From contig JAPLKX010000542.1 of the NCBI GenBank assembly GCA_026387845.1, forward strand, positions 1 to 13,115: 13,115 nt of DNA. Direction: 5' to 3'. A program made the position numbers and the translations under genes. The notes below the pieces were generated by a model. That model saw only the letters and a program-made list of their open reading frames with translations. It did not search any database and was not told the origin of the DNA. Source of the stretch: Candidatus Hydrogenedentota bacterium. GTDB taxonomy: Bacteria; Hydrogenedentota; Hydrogenedentia; Hydrogenedentales; SLHB01. This document shows, piece by piece, positions 6,688-13,115 of the stretch; position 1 is the stretch's first letter, and every line of letters starts with the position of its first letter.

Positions 6688-7785
6688 GTGACGTTACAAG
6701 AGATCCTTACGTATGCAGTGAAAAACGGGGCGTCGGATATCCACCTCACGGTGGGGAGCCCGCCGGCGGTGCGTGTAGACGGGTCTATCCGCTTCCTAAA
6801 GACGGATCCGCTCACCCCGAAAGACACGTTCACCTTTCTTGAAGATATTATGACGCCCGAACAGCGCGATCGGTTCATGAAAACCGGCGACGCCGACCTC
6901 GCCCACAGCATCAGCGGGCTTGGCCGGTTCAGGGTGAACTGCCTGCGCCAGCGCGGCTCCATCGGCATTGTAATGCGGCACGTGCGCGGGAAGATCCTCG
7001 ATTTCAACTCGCTGAACCTGCCCGAGGCGATGAACAGGATCTGCGAGATGCGGCGCGGGCTCGTTCTGGTTACCGGAACCACCGGCAGCGGAAAATCCAC
7101 GACGCTGGCGTCCATTATCGACAAAATCAACCTGACGCAGCGATGCCACATCGTCACGCTCGAGGACCCCATCGAATACCTGCACGTGAACAAGAACAGC
7201 ATTATTACGCAGCGCGAGATGTCGCTCGATACTAAAGACTTCACCGTGGCGCTGAGGGCCGCAATGCGCGAAGACCCAGACGTGATCCTAATCGGCGAAA
7301 TGCGCGACCAGGACACATTCTCCGCGGCCATGGCCGCCGCCGAAACCGGGCACCTGGTGTTCTCGACCCTGCACACCACCAACGCCATGATGACCGTGGA
7401 CCGGATCCTGGACCTGTTCCCGTCCAACCAGCATGACCAGATCCGGTCGCAGTTGGCGCTTCAGCTGCAGGCGTGCGTGGCGCAGCGGCTGCTGCCGACC
7501 GCTGACGGCAAAGGGCGCGTGCCGGCGATCGAGGTGATGTTCTGCAACCCGGCTATTAGGAATCTGATCCGGGAAGACAACATCAAGCAGATCCCGCTGG
7601 CCATCATGAGCGGAAAAGAAGAGGGGATGCAGTCGTTCAATATGAGCCTGGTGGACCTGATCAAGCGCAAACTGATAACCACGGAAGAAGCCATGTACGC
7701 CTCGGATAACCCCGAGGAGATGAAGATGAACCTCCAGGGAATCTATCTGAGCCAGAGCCGCGGGGGCATTCTTGGGAAGAAGTAG
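6688..7785 (+). CDS. pilT: Type IV pilus retraction ATPase PilT
   Basis: A 365-residue hexameric secretion-type ATPase that powers pilus retraction at the inner membrane. The N-terminal PAS-like domain (about 1-110) contains A-S-D-I-H-L-T-V-G. The ATPase core has Walker A G-T-T-G-S-G-K-S-T at 130-138, the Asp box around T-L-E-D-P-I-E-Y at 157-164, Walker B D-V-I-L-I-G-E-M-R-D at 198-207 and the His box T-G-H-L-V-F-S-T-L-H-T at 220-230. A-I-R-N-L-I-R-E at 289-296 is the C-terminal motif that marks PilT rather than PilB. Length is normal. I chose GTG at 6688 since GAGGAG sits about 8 bases before it and the product then begins M-T-L-Q-E-I-L; an in-frame GTG at 6655 lies next to the -10 box and lacks a site. 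No other pilus genes are in view; the next gene, a bactofilin, may help position it. Confidence 0.93.
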   Translation: MTLQEILTYAVKNGASDIHLTVGSPPAVRVDGSIRFLKTDPLTPKDTFTFLEDIMTPEQRDRFMKTGDADLAHSISGLGRFRVNCLRQRGSIGIVMRHVRGKILDFNSLNLPEAMNRICEMRRGLVLVTGTTGSGKSTTLASIIDKINLTQRCHIVTLEDPIEYLHVNKNSIITQREMSLDTKDFTVALRAAMREDPDVILIGEMRDQDTFSAAMAAAETGHLVFSTLHTTNAMMTVDRILDLFPSNQHDQIRSQLALQLQACVAQRLLPTADGKGRVPAIEVMFCNPAIRNLIREDNIKQIPLAIMSGKEEGMQSFNMSLVDLIKRKLITTEEAMYASDNPEEMKMNLQGIYLSQSRGGILGKK

Positions 7786-7841
7786 GCTGCCGGCATTTTA
7801 TTGATAAAGCCGATGTGGCGGGCGTAAACTGCGGTGTGCTC

Positions 7842-7847
7842 TAAAAT
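7842..7847 (+). promoter_or_regulatory. Possible -10 box upstream of the bactofilin gene
   Basis: TAAAAT 37 bases before the bactofilin ATG at 7885 could be a secondary promoter within the pilT group. No -35 box at normal spacing is convincing. Weak evidence; the gene could equally be read from the pilT promoter. Confidence 0.2.
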
Positions 7848-7884
7848 AGACGCCCGCAAGCGCGGCTTGGAAAGTCATAACGCC

Positions 7885-8562
7885 ATGACAGACAACAGCA
7901 TAGGGCCAAACAAGCCCATCCGCCCCGGCGACGCCGGCCATCTCGGGGAAGCGGAACAAAAGGCCAGGAAAGGTTTTCTGGGCCGCCTCGGGGCTTCGTT
8001 TCAGGAAGCCGTTCAGACCAGCCGCGGGTCCGGGCAGGCCGCACCCGACCTCTCGCTCGATCAGAACACACGGGGTGCGGCGGACGATCTGGCGCTGCGC
8101 CGCGCCAAGGACTCCGCGCCCAAGCGGATGGTGATTCCCGAAGGCGTCACCATCACCGGTTCCGTTTCGAGCAACGTGGAGACCGAGATTTGCGGCCGCG
8201 TGAACGGCGACGTGACGGCCGAAGGCCGGCTGTACCTCGGGCCTACGGGGGTGGTCACGGGCAACGTGCGGGCGGGGTCGTGCAAGCTCGAGGGCCTCGT
8301 CGAAGGAAAGATGGAGTGCAGCCAGGAACTCGAACTGACACGGACGGGCCGCCTCAATTCCGACACCGCCGCCGGCAGAAAAATCACCGTGGCCGGCCAA
8401 ATCTATGGGACTGTGACGACAGGGGGCGCTGTACGTATCGTCAACTCTGGTAAAATAGAGGGCAACGTACAGGCTAAACAGATCTTTATAGAAGAAGGCG
8501 CAAAGTTCAACGGGCGGTGCACCATGCGGGCTGCCGCCGAAAGACGGCCGCCGCTAAAGTAG
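7885..8562 (+). CDS. Bactofilin (polymer-forming cytoskeletal protein)
   Basis: A 225-residue protein with a basic, low-complexity N-terminal arm (1-80) and a bactofilin beta-helix from about 82 to 213. Regularly spaced short beta rungs with G-x-V/I and G-x-I/V repeats are seen: I-P-E-G-V-T-I-T-G-S-V, E-I-C-G-R-V-N-G-D-V, L-G-P-T-G-V-V-T-G-N-V, L-E-G-L-V-E-G-K-M, G-K-I-E-G-N-V, ending I-E-E-G-A-K-F-N-G-R-C-T-M, the classic bactofilin terminus. The rungs around 146-180 make it longer than a minimal bactofilin. Bactofilins polymerise without nucleotide on the inner face of the membrane and localise wall enzymes or pilus motors. I chose the ATG at 7885 (GGAAAG about 10 bases upstream); an upstream in-frame GTG at 7834 would begin before the possible -10 box. 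It lies 99 bp after pilT. A hairpin without a U-tract follows the stop. Confidence 0.9.
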   Translation: MTDNSIGPNKPIRPGDAGHLGEAEQKARKGFLGRLGASFQEAVQTSRGSGQAAPDLSLDQNTRGAADDLALRRAKDSAPKRMVIPEGVTITGSVSSNVETEICGRVNGDVTAEGRLYLGPTGVVTGNVRAGSCKLEGLVEGKMECSQELELTRTGRLNSDTAAGRKITVAGQIYGTVTTGGAVRIVNSGKIEGNVQAKQIFIEEGAKFNGRCTMRAAAERRPPLK

Positions 8563-8584
8563 GCGCGGTCGTCTCGCCCGCGCC
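8562..8584 (+). other. Short GC hairpin after the bactofilin stop
   Basis: GGCGCGG (8562-8568, beginning with the last base of the stop codon) pairs perfectly with CCGCGCC (8578-8584) across a 9-base loop. No U-tract follows, so it is not a classical intrinsic terminator; it may be a transcript-end or stabilising structure, or chance in GC-rich DNA. The next gene starts 36 bases later. Confidence 0.3.
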
Positions 8585-8619
8585 GTCCAGCCCGCGGCGC
8601 CGAGAAAGAGGGCAGAGAC

Positions 8620-9297
8620 GTGTTCTGGTACAGTTCGATGATCATCCTTGTGCCGGCGTTGCTCCTGACCATATACGCCCAGTACAAGGTTAAATCCACC
8701 TACGCCAAATACAGCAAGGTCGCCGTCCGTTCAGGAATGCGGGGGGCCGATGTGGCCAATGCCGTACTGCGCGACGCGGGGGTGTCCGTGTCGGAACTTA
8801 CCCCCATCCCCGGCAACCTCACCGACCATTACGACCCGCGGCGGCGGGCACTGAGGCTGTCCGAGGGCGTGTATTACGGGGAAACCGTGGCGGCGCTCGG
8901 GGTGGCCGCACATGAAGCCGGCCACGCCATCCAGCATTCGCATTCGTACGCCCCGCTGGCTCTGCGAAACGTGATTTATCCCGTGGCGAGCATCGGAACC
9001 AACTTGGGCCAAGTGCTGTTTGTCCTGGGCTTTATCATGAGTTGGAACCAGATGCTGATGAACATCGGCATCTGGCTGTTTTCGGGGGCGGTATTTTTCA
9101 CGCTGCTGACGCTTCCGGTCGAGTTCAACGCGAGCCGGCGGGCCATGGTGGCGCTGGCAAACGGCGGCTACCTCGAACCGGACGAACTCAAGGGGGCGCG
9201 GGCCGTGTTGAGCGCAGCGGCTCTGACCTATGTGGCGGCCGCCATGATGGCGGTCCTCCAACTCCTCCGAATGATCATGTTGTCACGCCGCCGGTAG
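8620..9297 (+). CDS. YugP-type membrane zinc metallopeptidase (Zn_peptidase_2 family)
   Basis: A 225-residue inner-membrane protein of the YugP/DUF2227-like zinc peptidase family. An N-terminal membrane helix (about 4-20) is followed by a soluble part with T-D-H-Y-D-P-R at 68-74 and the gluzincin-type signature H-E-A-G-H at 98-102, which supplies two zinc histidines and the catalytic glutamate. After this come two or three membrane helices (about 118-170) and a final one near 205-222. E-F-N-A-S-R-R-A at about 168-175 follows the second half of the membrane part, as in relatives. The start is GTG at 8620 with GAGGG about 9 bases upstream. Members are widespread but their substrates are largely unknown. 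It lies between bactofilin and a secreted protein gene, with only 4 bases to the latter, so it belongs to the envelope group. All catalytic residues are present. Confidence 0.88.
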   Translation: MFWYSSMIILVPALLLTIYAQYKVKSTYAKYSKVAVRSGMRGADVANAVLRDAGVSVSELTPIPGNLTDHYDPRRRALRLSEGVYYGETVAALGVAAHEAGHAIQHSHSYAPLALRNVIYPVASIGTNLGQVLFVLGFIMSWNQMLMNIGIWLFSGAVFFTLLTLPVEFNASRRAMVALANGGYLEPDELKGARAVLSAAALTYVAAAMMAVLQLLRMIMLSRRR

Positions 9298-9301
9298 CGC
9301 C

Positions 9302-10525
9302 ATGAGCAAACATAAGCAAAAAACGGGGACTGACTCGCTTTTTCCCGGCCCGGTAGGCGGTTTGGGAAAAAGCGTGTCTGTCCCCGCTTTTTGCAGGCAC
9401 AGTTTTCCAATAGCCATCGTCCTTTTGGGGGCCGTGTTTCTGGCGTGCCGTGCGCTCGCGCAGGACGAGGAACTCATGAAAGTCCGCACCACCGCCGAGG
9501 CCCCGGGAATCGGGGTCAGTTCGAGGGCCGCGGCCGTCCAGAAAGCCGAGCAGGAAATCGTGCGGAAGACCCTCAAGGCCGCGCTCGCCATGGAAGACAT
9601 GACGCCCCTCAACGCGCTTATTCAGCAGCCGGGCAAGTACGTCCGGTCCACCCAGCTCATCCGCTGCGACATGACCGACGCCGCTTCCAAAGTCGAAGTG
9701 GAATGCCTCGTCAATCGAAAAAACCTCCTCAAAGACGCCGCGGCTACCCTGCTTCCCCGAATGGGCCGTCCGCCGTCCGTCCTGGTTTTGATGGCGGAGC
9801 AGTTTGGTTCGACGGGTGTGCTGGACGCGGCCCGGGCCGGCGCCGCCGAGACCGCGCTGGCGAGAGAGTTGCGCGCGGCAAAGGTAGACGTCTCAGATTC
9901 AGCGGCTGTCCGTGCAGGCGCCGATACCGATGCCCTGCTGGCCAAGATCCAGGGCACGCAAGGTTCGCCCGCGGAACTGGGGGCCCGTGCCGGCGCGCAA
10001 GCCGTCATCCTCGGTGAGGCGGTCGTGAACGAGGCGCCGATGTCGTCCACCGGCAACGTTCACACCCTCAACGCCGGCGTGACCATAAGGATCTACCGGG
10101 GTTCGGACGGATCCCTGCTCGACGCCCTGTCGCAGGAGGCCACGGTGCAAAGCGCCAATCCCGCGGAAGGCGCCGTGGGCGCAATCGACGACGCATGCGC
10201 CAAGCTCGGAAAAGAGGCCGCGCTCTACACGGTGCTGGCGGCCATCGCCCCGGTCAAGCAGGACGAACTGATTGTGACCGTGGAAGGGCCGGGCGAGCGG
10301 GACCGGTTCGACCAGATGCTGCGGCAGGCCGAGAACGCGGGCGGCGCCGGGTCCGTCGAGGAGATCTTTTACACGGCCGAGATGGCCCGGCTCAGGATAA
10401 AGTACGCCGGGAAAGTGAGCGATTTTGTCGACACAATCCTCGCCCAGGATTACGACGGGTTCACCCTCGAGCCCCGCCACGTCGTCCAGCGCGACATCCT
10501 GCTGAAAGTCAACGCCATCGGCTAA
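9302..10525 (+). CDS. Secreted FlgT/LPP20-like protein with REP-derived N-terminal codons
   Basis: A 407-residue exported protein of unproven function. The hydrophobic signal core is at about 35-48 with a signal peptidase I site after A-L-A (residue 53, before Q-D-E-E). Residues about 60-142 (repeated A-x-x-x-A-x-x-E, conserved-looking aromatic and C-x-V/C-L-V strands) resemble the FlgT N-terminal/LPP20 domain. Residues about 158-245 (S-V-L-V-L-M-A-E-Q ... L-A-R-E-L ... A-G-A-Q-A-V-I-L-G-E-A) resemble the CsgG/LpoB/FlgT middle fold. The C-terminal 250-407 region may repeat that type of alpha/beta unit. The ATG at 9302 is 4 bases after the peptidase stop, but no good ribosome binding site precedes it, and residues 6-31 are encoded by a REP-like element, so the functional start may be elsewhere (TTG 9362 or GTG 9374 in frame). 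Family call is moderate; the reading frame is certain. Confidence 0.7.
   Translation: MSKHKQKTGTDSLFPGPVGGLGKSVSVPAFCRHSFPIAIVLLGAVFLACRALAQDEELMKVRTTAEAPGIGVSSRAAAVQKAEQEIVRKTLKAALAMEDMTPLNALIQQPGKYVRSTQLIRCDMTDAASKVEVECLVNRKNLLKDAAATLLPRMGRPPSVLVLMAEQFGSTGVLDAARAGAAETALARELRAAKVDVSDSAAVRAGADTDALLAKIQGTQGSPAELGARAGAQAVILGEAVVNEAPMSSTGNVHTLNAGVTIRIYRGSDGSLLDALSQEATVQSANPAEGAVGAIDDACAKLGKEAALYTVLAAIAPVKQDELIVTVEGPGERDRFDQMLRQAENAGGAGSVEEIFYTAEMARLRIKYAGKVSDFVDTILAQDYDGFTLEPRHVVQRDILLKVNAIG
9316..9394. repeat. REP-like imperfect palindrome, copy B, inside a coding region
   Basis: A 79-bp element nearly identical to copy A. The left arm is GCA5-ACGGGGACTGACTCGC-T5-C and the right arm is G-A5-GCGTGTCTGTCCCCGC-T5-GC. 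They pair over about 29 bp with only three mismatches, around a GGCCCGGTAGGCGGTTTG loop. Orientation matches copy A. It starts 14 bases after the ATG at 9302 and stays in frame through codons 6-31 of the FlgT-like gene. Being more symmetrical than copy A, it may be the younger insertion. Confidence 0.85.
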
Positions 10526-10550
10526 GGCCGCGGCTAGGGCAGTGGCGGCC
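10526..10550. terminator. Weak convergent hairpin between the FlgT-like and GH-like genes
   Basis: GGCCGC (10526-10531) and GCGGCC (10545-10550) form a perfect 6-bp inverted repeat in the 32-bp gap between convergent stop codons. Position suits a shared bidirectional terminator, but there is no U-tract on either side, so the call rests mainly on location. Confidence 0.25.
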
Positions 10551-10557
10551 CGGATCT

Positions 10558-13115
10558 TCATGCTTCGCGGCACTTCCTTACGCAGTAGCCGGCAAGAGCA
10601 CGGCGCAGCCAGGCGAACCGGCCTTCCTCGATGGCGCTTCGCATGCGCTTCTCGATTTGGTCCATGCCCGGGATGAATCCGCCCGAGGACCGCACCTTCT
10701 CGAATGCCTGAAAAGCGGTCTGGGCCTCCTCTGTCAACGCCCGCACGATATCGCCGGGCGCGGTCGCCGAAAAGCTGGACAGGCCAACCTCCGGCGCAAC
10801 GCCAAAACTCCGCAGCTCGTAAGGCCCCAGCGTCAGCGTCCATGTTTGTGGTGCGGCGATGGCTTCCCCGCCGGCCAGATCGCACAGCCCCTTGGGCTCC
10901 GCCCCAAACACGAGCTTGATCTCGATTGGGTAGTACTCGCGGTTGACGGCGTAAATGTACCGGCGGTTGTCAGCCACCAGGGTGCGTACCGCGACGGGGT
11001 CGGTGGTGATCCCGACGGTGTCGAATTTGCTGCGCGGCAATGCGCGATAGGCGCGGGCAAACCGGGCGATCTCGTCGGTGTGCGCCTTATCCAGGAACAG
11101 GCCGCCGCGCGTGATTCTGCATGCGTCCAGGTCCGCCATGGCCTCGGCATAGGGTTCCAGGAAATGCACCCCGGCCGGGAAAGCCGCCGTAATCCGCAAT
11201 TGGGAGTCCCACCAAAACCCGTCTTTCGGGTATTCGGAGTTCAGGCGCAGGATGCCTTCGGCCGGCTTCCCATCCATGACCATGACGCTGCCCAGGTTGG
11301 GGTCTCCCGGCTCCGGTGTGAACCACACATGCTTGCCCCAGGCTTCCACCCAGCAGTTGAAAATGAAGGCGCCGGGTTTTGCGTGGCGATGCAGTGCGTC
11401 AATCGTTTCTTGATCGAGGAAATCGAAGTCGCGATACATTGTGGTCTCGGCGACGGGCAGATTGACGCCGCCCGCGGGGTTGGCTCCGTGGCCGCCGCGG
11501 TCTCGCGAGTTGCCCATGCCGCGGTCCACTTCAAGTCCGGGCTCGTCTTCGTAAAGCGTGACATCGATACCGGCGTCCCGGGCCATTTCAAGCATGTTGC
11601 TCCGCGCGAGCAACGCCAGCGCGGGGCGCGCGGAAAACCCCAGCGTATTGCAGACAAGCGTCTCGTCCCACAGGGTAACGGTGACGCGCAGGTCGGAACG
11701 CGCCTGGGCAAGTGTCTTGTGAATCGCGCCGAACAACGCCCGGATCTTTCTGCATCGCCAGGCGACCCACGCGGGACGGCACACGAACGTCAGGTATTCG
11801 TAACGTTGCGAGAACCGATCGGGGGCCTTGGGATCTACGGGCACGGCGATTCCCGTCTCTTTCTCAAACAGCCCGATGGTGTAGTCATCGTATCCGGCAT
11901 GGATTGAGCCGAACCACGGCATCGCGGAGGCGAACATGTTGAACGAGATGCCCCTGAACGCGGGCCACTTGCCGTAACGCGCTCCGATCTCACCGACGAA
12001 ACGAACAATCGCTTCTTGAACGGTGGGATGCACGGGATTGAACATGGGAGCCGTGTGGCCCGGCGCGGATCGCTCGCCATAGGCGTACGACGGCAGCAGA
12101 TTCCACGGTTCCGACGGGCCTTTTTCCTTGACGCGCTCCGCGATGATGTTGAAATTCCGGGCGTTGTATATCGGGGTCCAGTCATTCGTGCTCGACTGGA
12201 CCTGGTTGTTCCACATCATGTTGTTGAAGGTATCCGCGCCCGCCTTGATCGATTCGAGATCGATGTTCATCCTCTCGAGCAGGCTGCCCAGCCGCATCAG
12301 GGTAAGCGCCCCCTGAAACGACAGCCCTTCCGTTCCAAACCGCTCGAGCAGCCCCGCGTACCAGTCGGCCGGGTGGGTGGTCCATCGTGAGTATTGTTTG
12401 CGGTCCCCGGCTACCACCATGTCGAACCCGTCGGGCGGTTCGCAGTCGCATGGGAACTGCGGCCCGTGGTACCACGCCATCGGATACACGAGCAGGTTCT
12501 GACCCGAATGCCGGGCATATTGGATGACGTGGGCCATCCATTCAGCGTGATTCATGGCGCCTTCGCTGGCGCCGGTCCCGCACGGGTCCTCATACTGGAT
12601 GCCGATCTCGCGCCGCGACCCGTCTCCCGGATCGCCTGGCACGGAGAGCGGCGGCAGGTCGTCCAACTCGAGGATCTCGATGCTCTCGACCGCCGCGGGC
12701 TCGCCTTCTCCCCACGTCATGAACGTGATGCTGCAATCCTGCCAGCGAGGCCAGAACACCTGGCGCACCTCGAGCATCCGGCCGCTGACCGGTTGCGCCC
12801 AATCCGTAAACACCCCCGTGGACAGGTCGTACGTGGTCCCGTCCATGATGCACATGTAGCGGCGCTTGTCATCCGGGTATCGAATAAGGGCCACATGGGG
12901 TTGGCCGACATGCTCGATGGGAAACCGGTATCCGAATCGGGCGAACGATTTCGCCGCCGCTTCACGGTACCTGCCCGCGCCCGACTCGACCACCTTCGTC
13001 TCGCCGTTTGCAAAGTACCTGTCCGGCCCAAACTCCTGCGTGCAGTCGATCCGGTGAAGCAGCCGCCCGTCCGTCCCGGCTCCAACGGGAGTTTCTCCTC
13101 CACGCGCGCCCATGG
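10558..13115 (-). CDS. Large glycoside hydrolase-like protein, 5' end outside the window
   Basis: At least 851 residues, running off the right edge; the first in-window ATG (13113) falls in what looks like mid-domain sequence, so the true start is probably beyond. Residues about 1-150 look like a beta-rich domain. A probable TIM-barrel hydrolase-like region follows, about 180-640, rich in W/Y/D/E motifs: N-L-L-V-Y-P-M-A-W-Y, F-R-G-I-S-F-N-M-F, G-Y-D-D-Y-T-I-G-L-F, V-T-L-W-D-E-T-L, L-Y-E-D-E-P-G-L and N-C-W-V-E-A-W-G. Y-A-V-N-R-E-Y-Y-P-I-E-I-K near 725 opens a beta-sandwich typical of glycosidase C-termini, and a helical tail ends the protein. It reminds me of planctomycete GHL10/GH42-like proteins, but I cannot assign a family; glutamates in E-D-E-P-G and W-V-E-A-W are possible catalytic residues. 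It is convergent with the envelope genes and not part of their operon. Confidence 0.75.
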   Translation of the reverse strand, partial: MGARGGETPVGAGTDGRLLHRIDCTQEFGPDRYFANGETKVVESGAGRYREAAAKSFARFGYRFPIEHVGQPHVALIRYPDDKRRYMCIMDGTTYDLSTGVFTDWAQPVSGRMLEVRQVFWPRWQDCSITFMTWGEGEPAAVESIEILELDDLPPLSVPGDPGDGSRREIGIQYEDPCGTGASEGAMNHAEWMAHVIQYARHSGQNLLVYPMAWYHGPQFPCDCEPPDGFDMVVAGDRKQYSRWTTHPADWYAGLLERFGTEGLSFQGALTLMRLGSLLERMNIDLESIKAGADTFNNMMWNNQVQSSTNDWTPIYNARNFNIIAERVKEKGPSEPWNLLPSYAYGERSAPGHTAPMFNPVHPTVQEAIVRFVGEIGARYGKWPAFRGISFNMFASAMPWFGSIHAGYDDYTIGLFEKETGIAVPVDPKAPDRFSQRYEYLTFVCRPAWVAWRCRKIRALFGAIHKTLAQARSDLRVTVTLWDETLVCNTLGFSARPALALLARSNMLEMARDAGIDVTLYEDEPGLEVDRGMGNSRDRGGHGANPAGGVNLPVAETTMYRDFDFLDQETIDALHRHAKPGAFIFNCWVEAWGKHVWFTPEPGDPNLGSVMVMDGKPAEGILRLNSEYPKDGFWWDSQLRITAAFPAGVHFLEPYAEAMADLDACRITRGGLFLDKAHTDEIARFARAYRALPRSKFDTVGITTDPVAVRTLVADNRRYIYAVNREYYPIEIKLVFGAEPKGLCDLAGGEAIAAPQTWTLTLGPYELRSFGVAPEVGLSSFSATAPGDIVRALTEEAQTAFQAFEKVRSSGGFIPGMDQIEKRMRSAIEEGRFAWLRRALAGYCVRKCREA

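Noticed and set aside
9440..9460. Lipobox making the FlgT-like protein a lipoprotein
   Set aside because: The Cys in V-F-L-A-C-R has Phe and Leu at -3 and -2, a poor lipobox; A-L-A before Q-D-E-E is a better signal peptidase I site.
10195..11907. 570-codon plus-strand frame over the FlgT-like and GH-like genes
   Set aside because: Crosses two convergent genes; arginine-rich shadow without motifs.

Overview
The window is GC-rich, densely coded bacterial DNA of chromosomal type. The genes imply a Gram-negative envelope: a lipid-A-synthase N-terminal-like membrane protein, a type IV pilus retraction ATPase, a bactofilin and a secreted FlgT-like protein. Carbohydrate genes (GH4, Gfo/Idh/MocA, sugar-isomerase TIM barrel, a large GH-like protein), bactofilin and short GTCC-type and REP-like repeats resemble uncultured PVC/Hydrogenedentota-like or planctomycete-like genomes. 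That placement is an impression from style, not a demonstrated assignment. No rRNA, tRNA, CRISPR array, phage or transposase gene was seen.

Layout. (1) 68-1498, minus strand: a DPM1/ArnC-like family 2 glycosyltransferase followed 3 bp later by a membrane protein with two LAB_N repeats, probably a module that makes and handles a polyprenyl-linked sugar. (2) 1499-1829: a divergent intergenic region with a promoter for each side and a 9-bp GTCC tandem repeat. (3) 1830-6555, plus strand: a sugar-metabolism cluster of PMI-like double cupin, xylose-isomerase-like TIM barrel, Gfo/Idh/MocA oxidoreductase and GH4 glycosidase. The first three are tightly spaced; GH4 follows after 153 bp containing a REP-like hairpin. 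GH4 ends abruptly at a second 9-bp GTCC repeat. (4) 6688-10525, plus strand: pilT, bactofilin, YugP-type membrane zinc peptidase and a secreted FlgT/LPP20-like protein, a cell-envelope group. A second copy of the REP-like hairpin lies inside the 5' end of the last gene. (5) 10558-13115, minus strand: a large GH-like protein, convergent with the envelope group and cut by the window edge.

Working together: the GH4 enzyme (NAD and metal dependent redox cleavage in its family), the NAD(P)-dependent oxidoreductase and the two isomerase-like proteins plausibly break down one class of glycoside, possibly through 3-keto intermediates. PilT next to a bactofilin fits the known use of bactofilins as polar scaffolds for pilus motors. 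I found no clearly new multi-gene system. The most unusual items are the repeat elements that appear to have reshaped the ends of two genes: the REP-like hairpin that supplies the N-terminal codons of the FlgT-like gene, and the 9-bp array at the shortened C-terminus of GH4.
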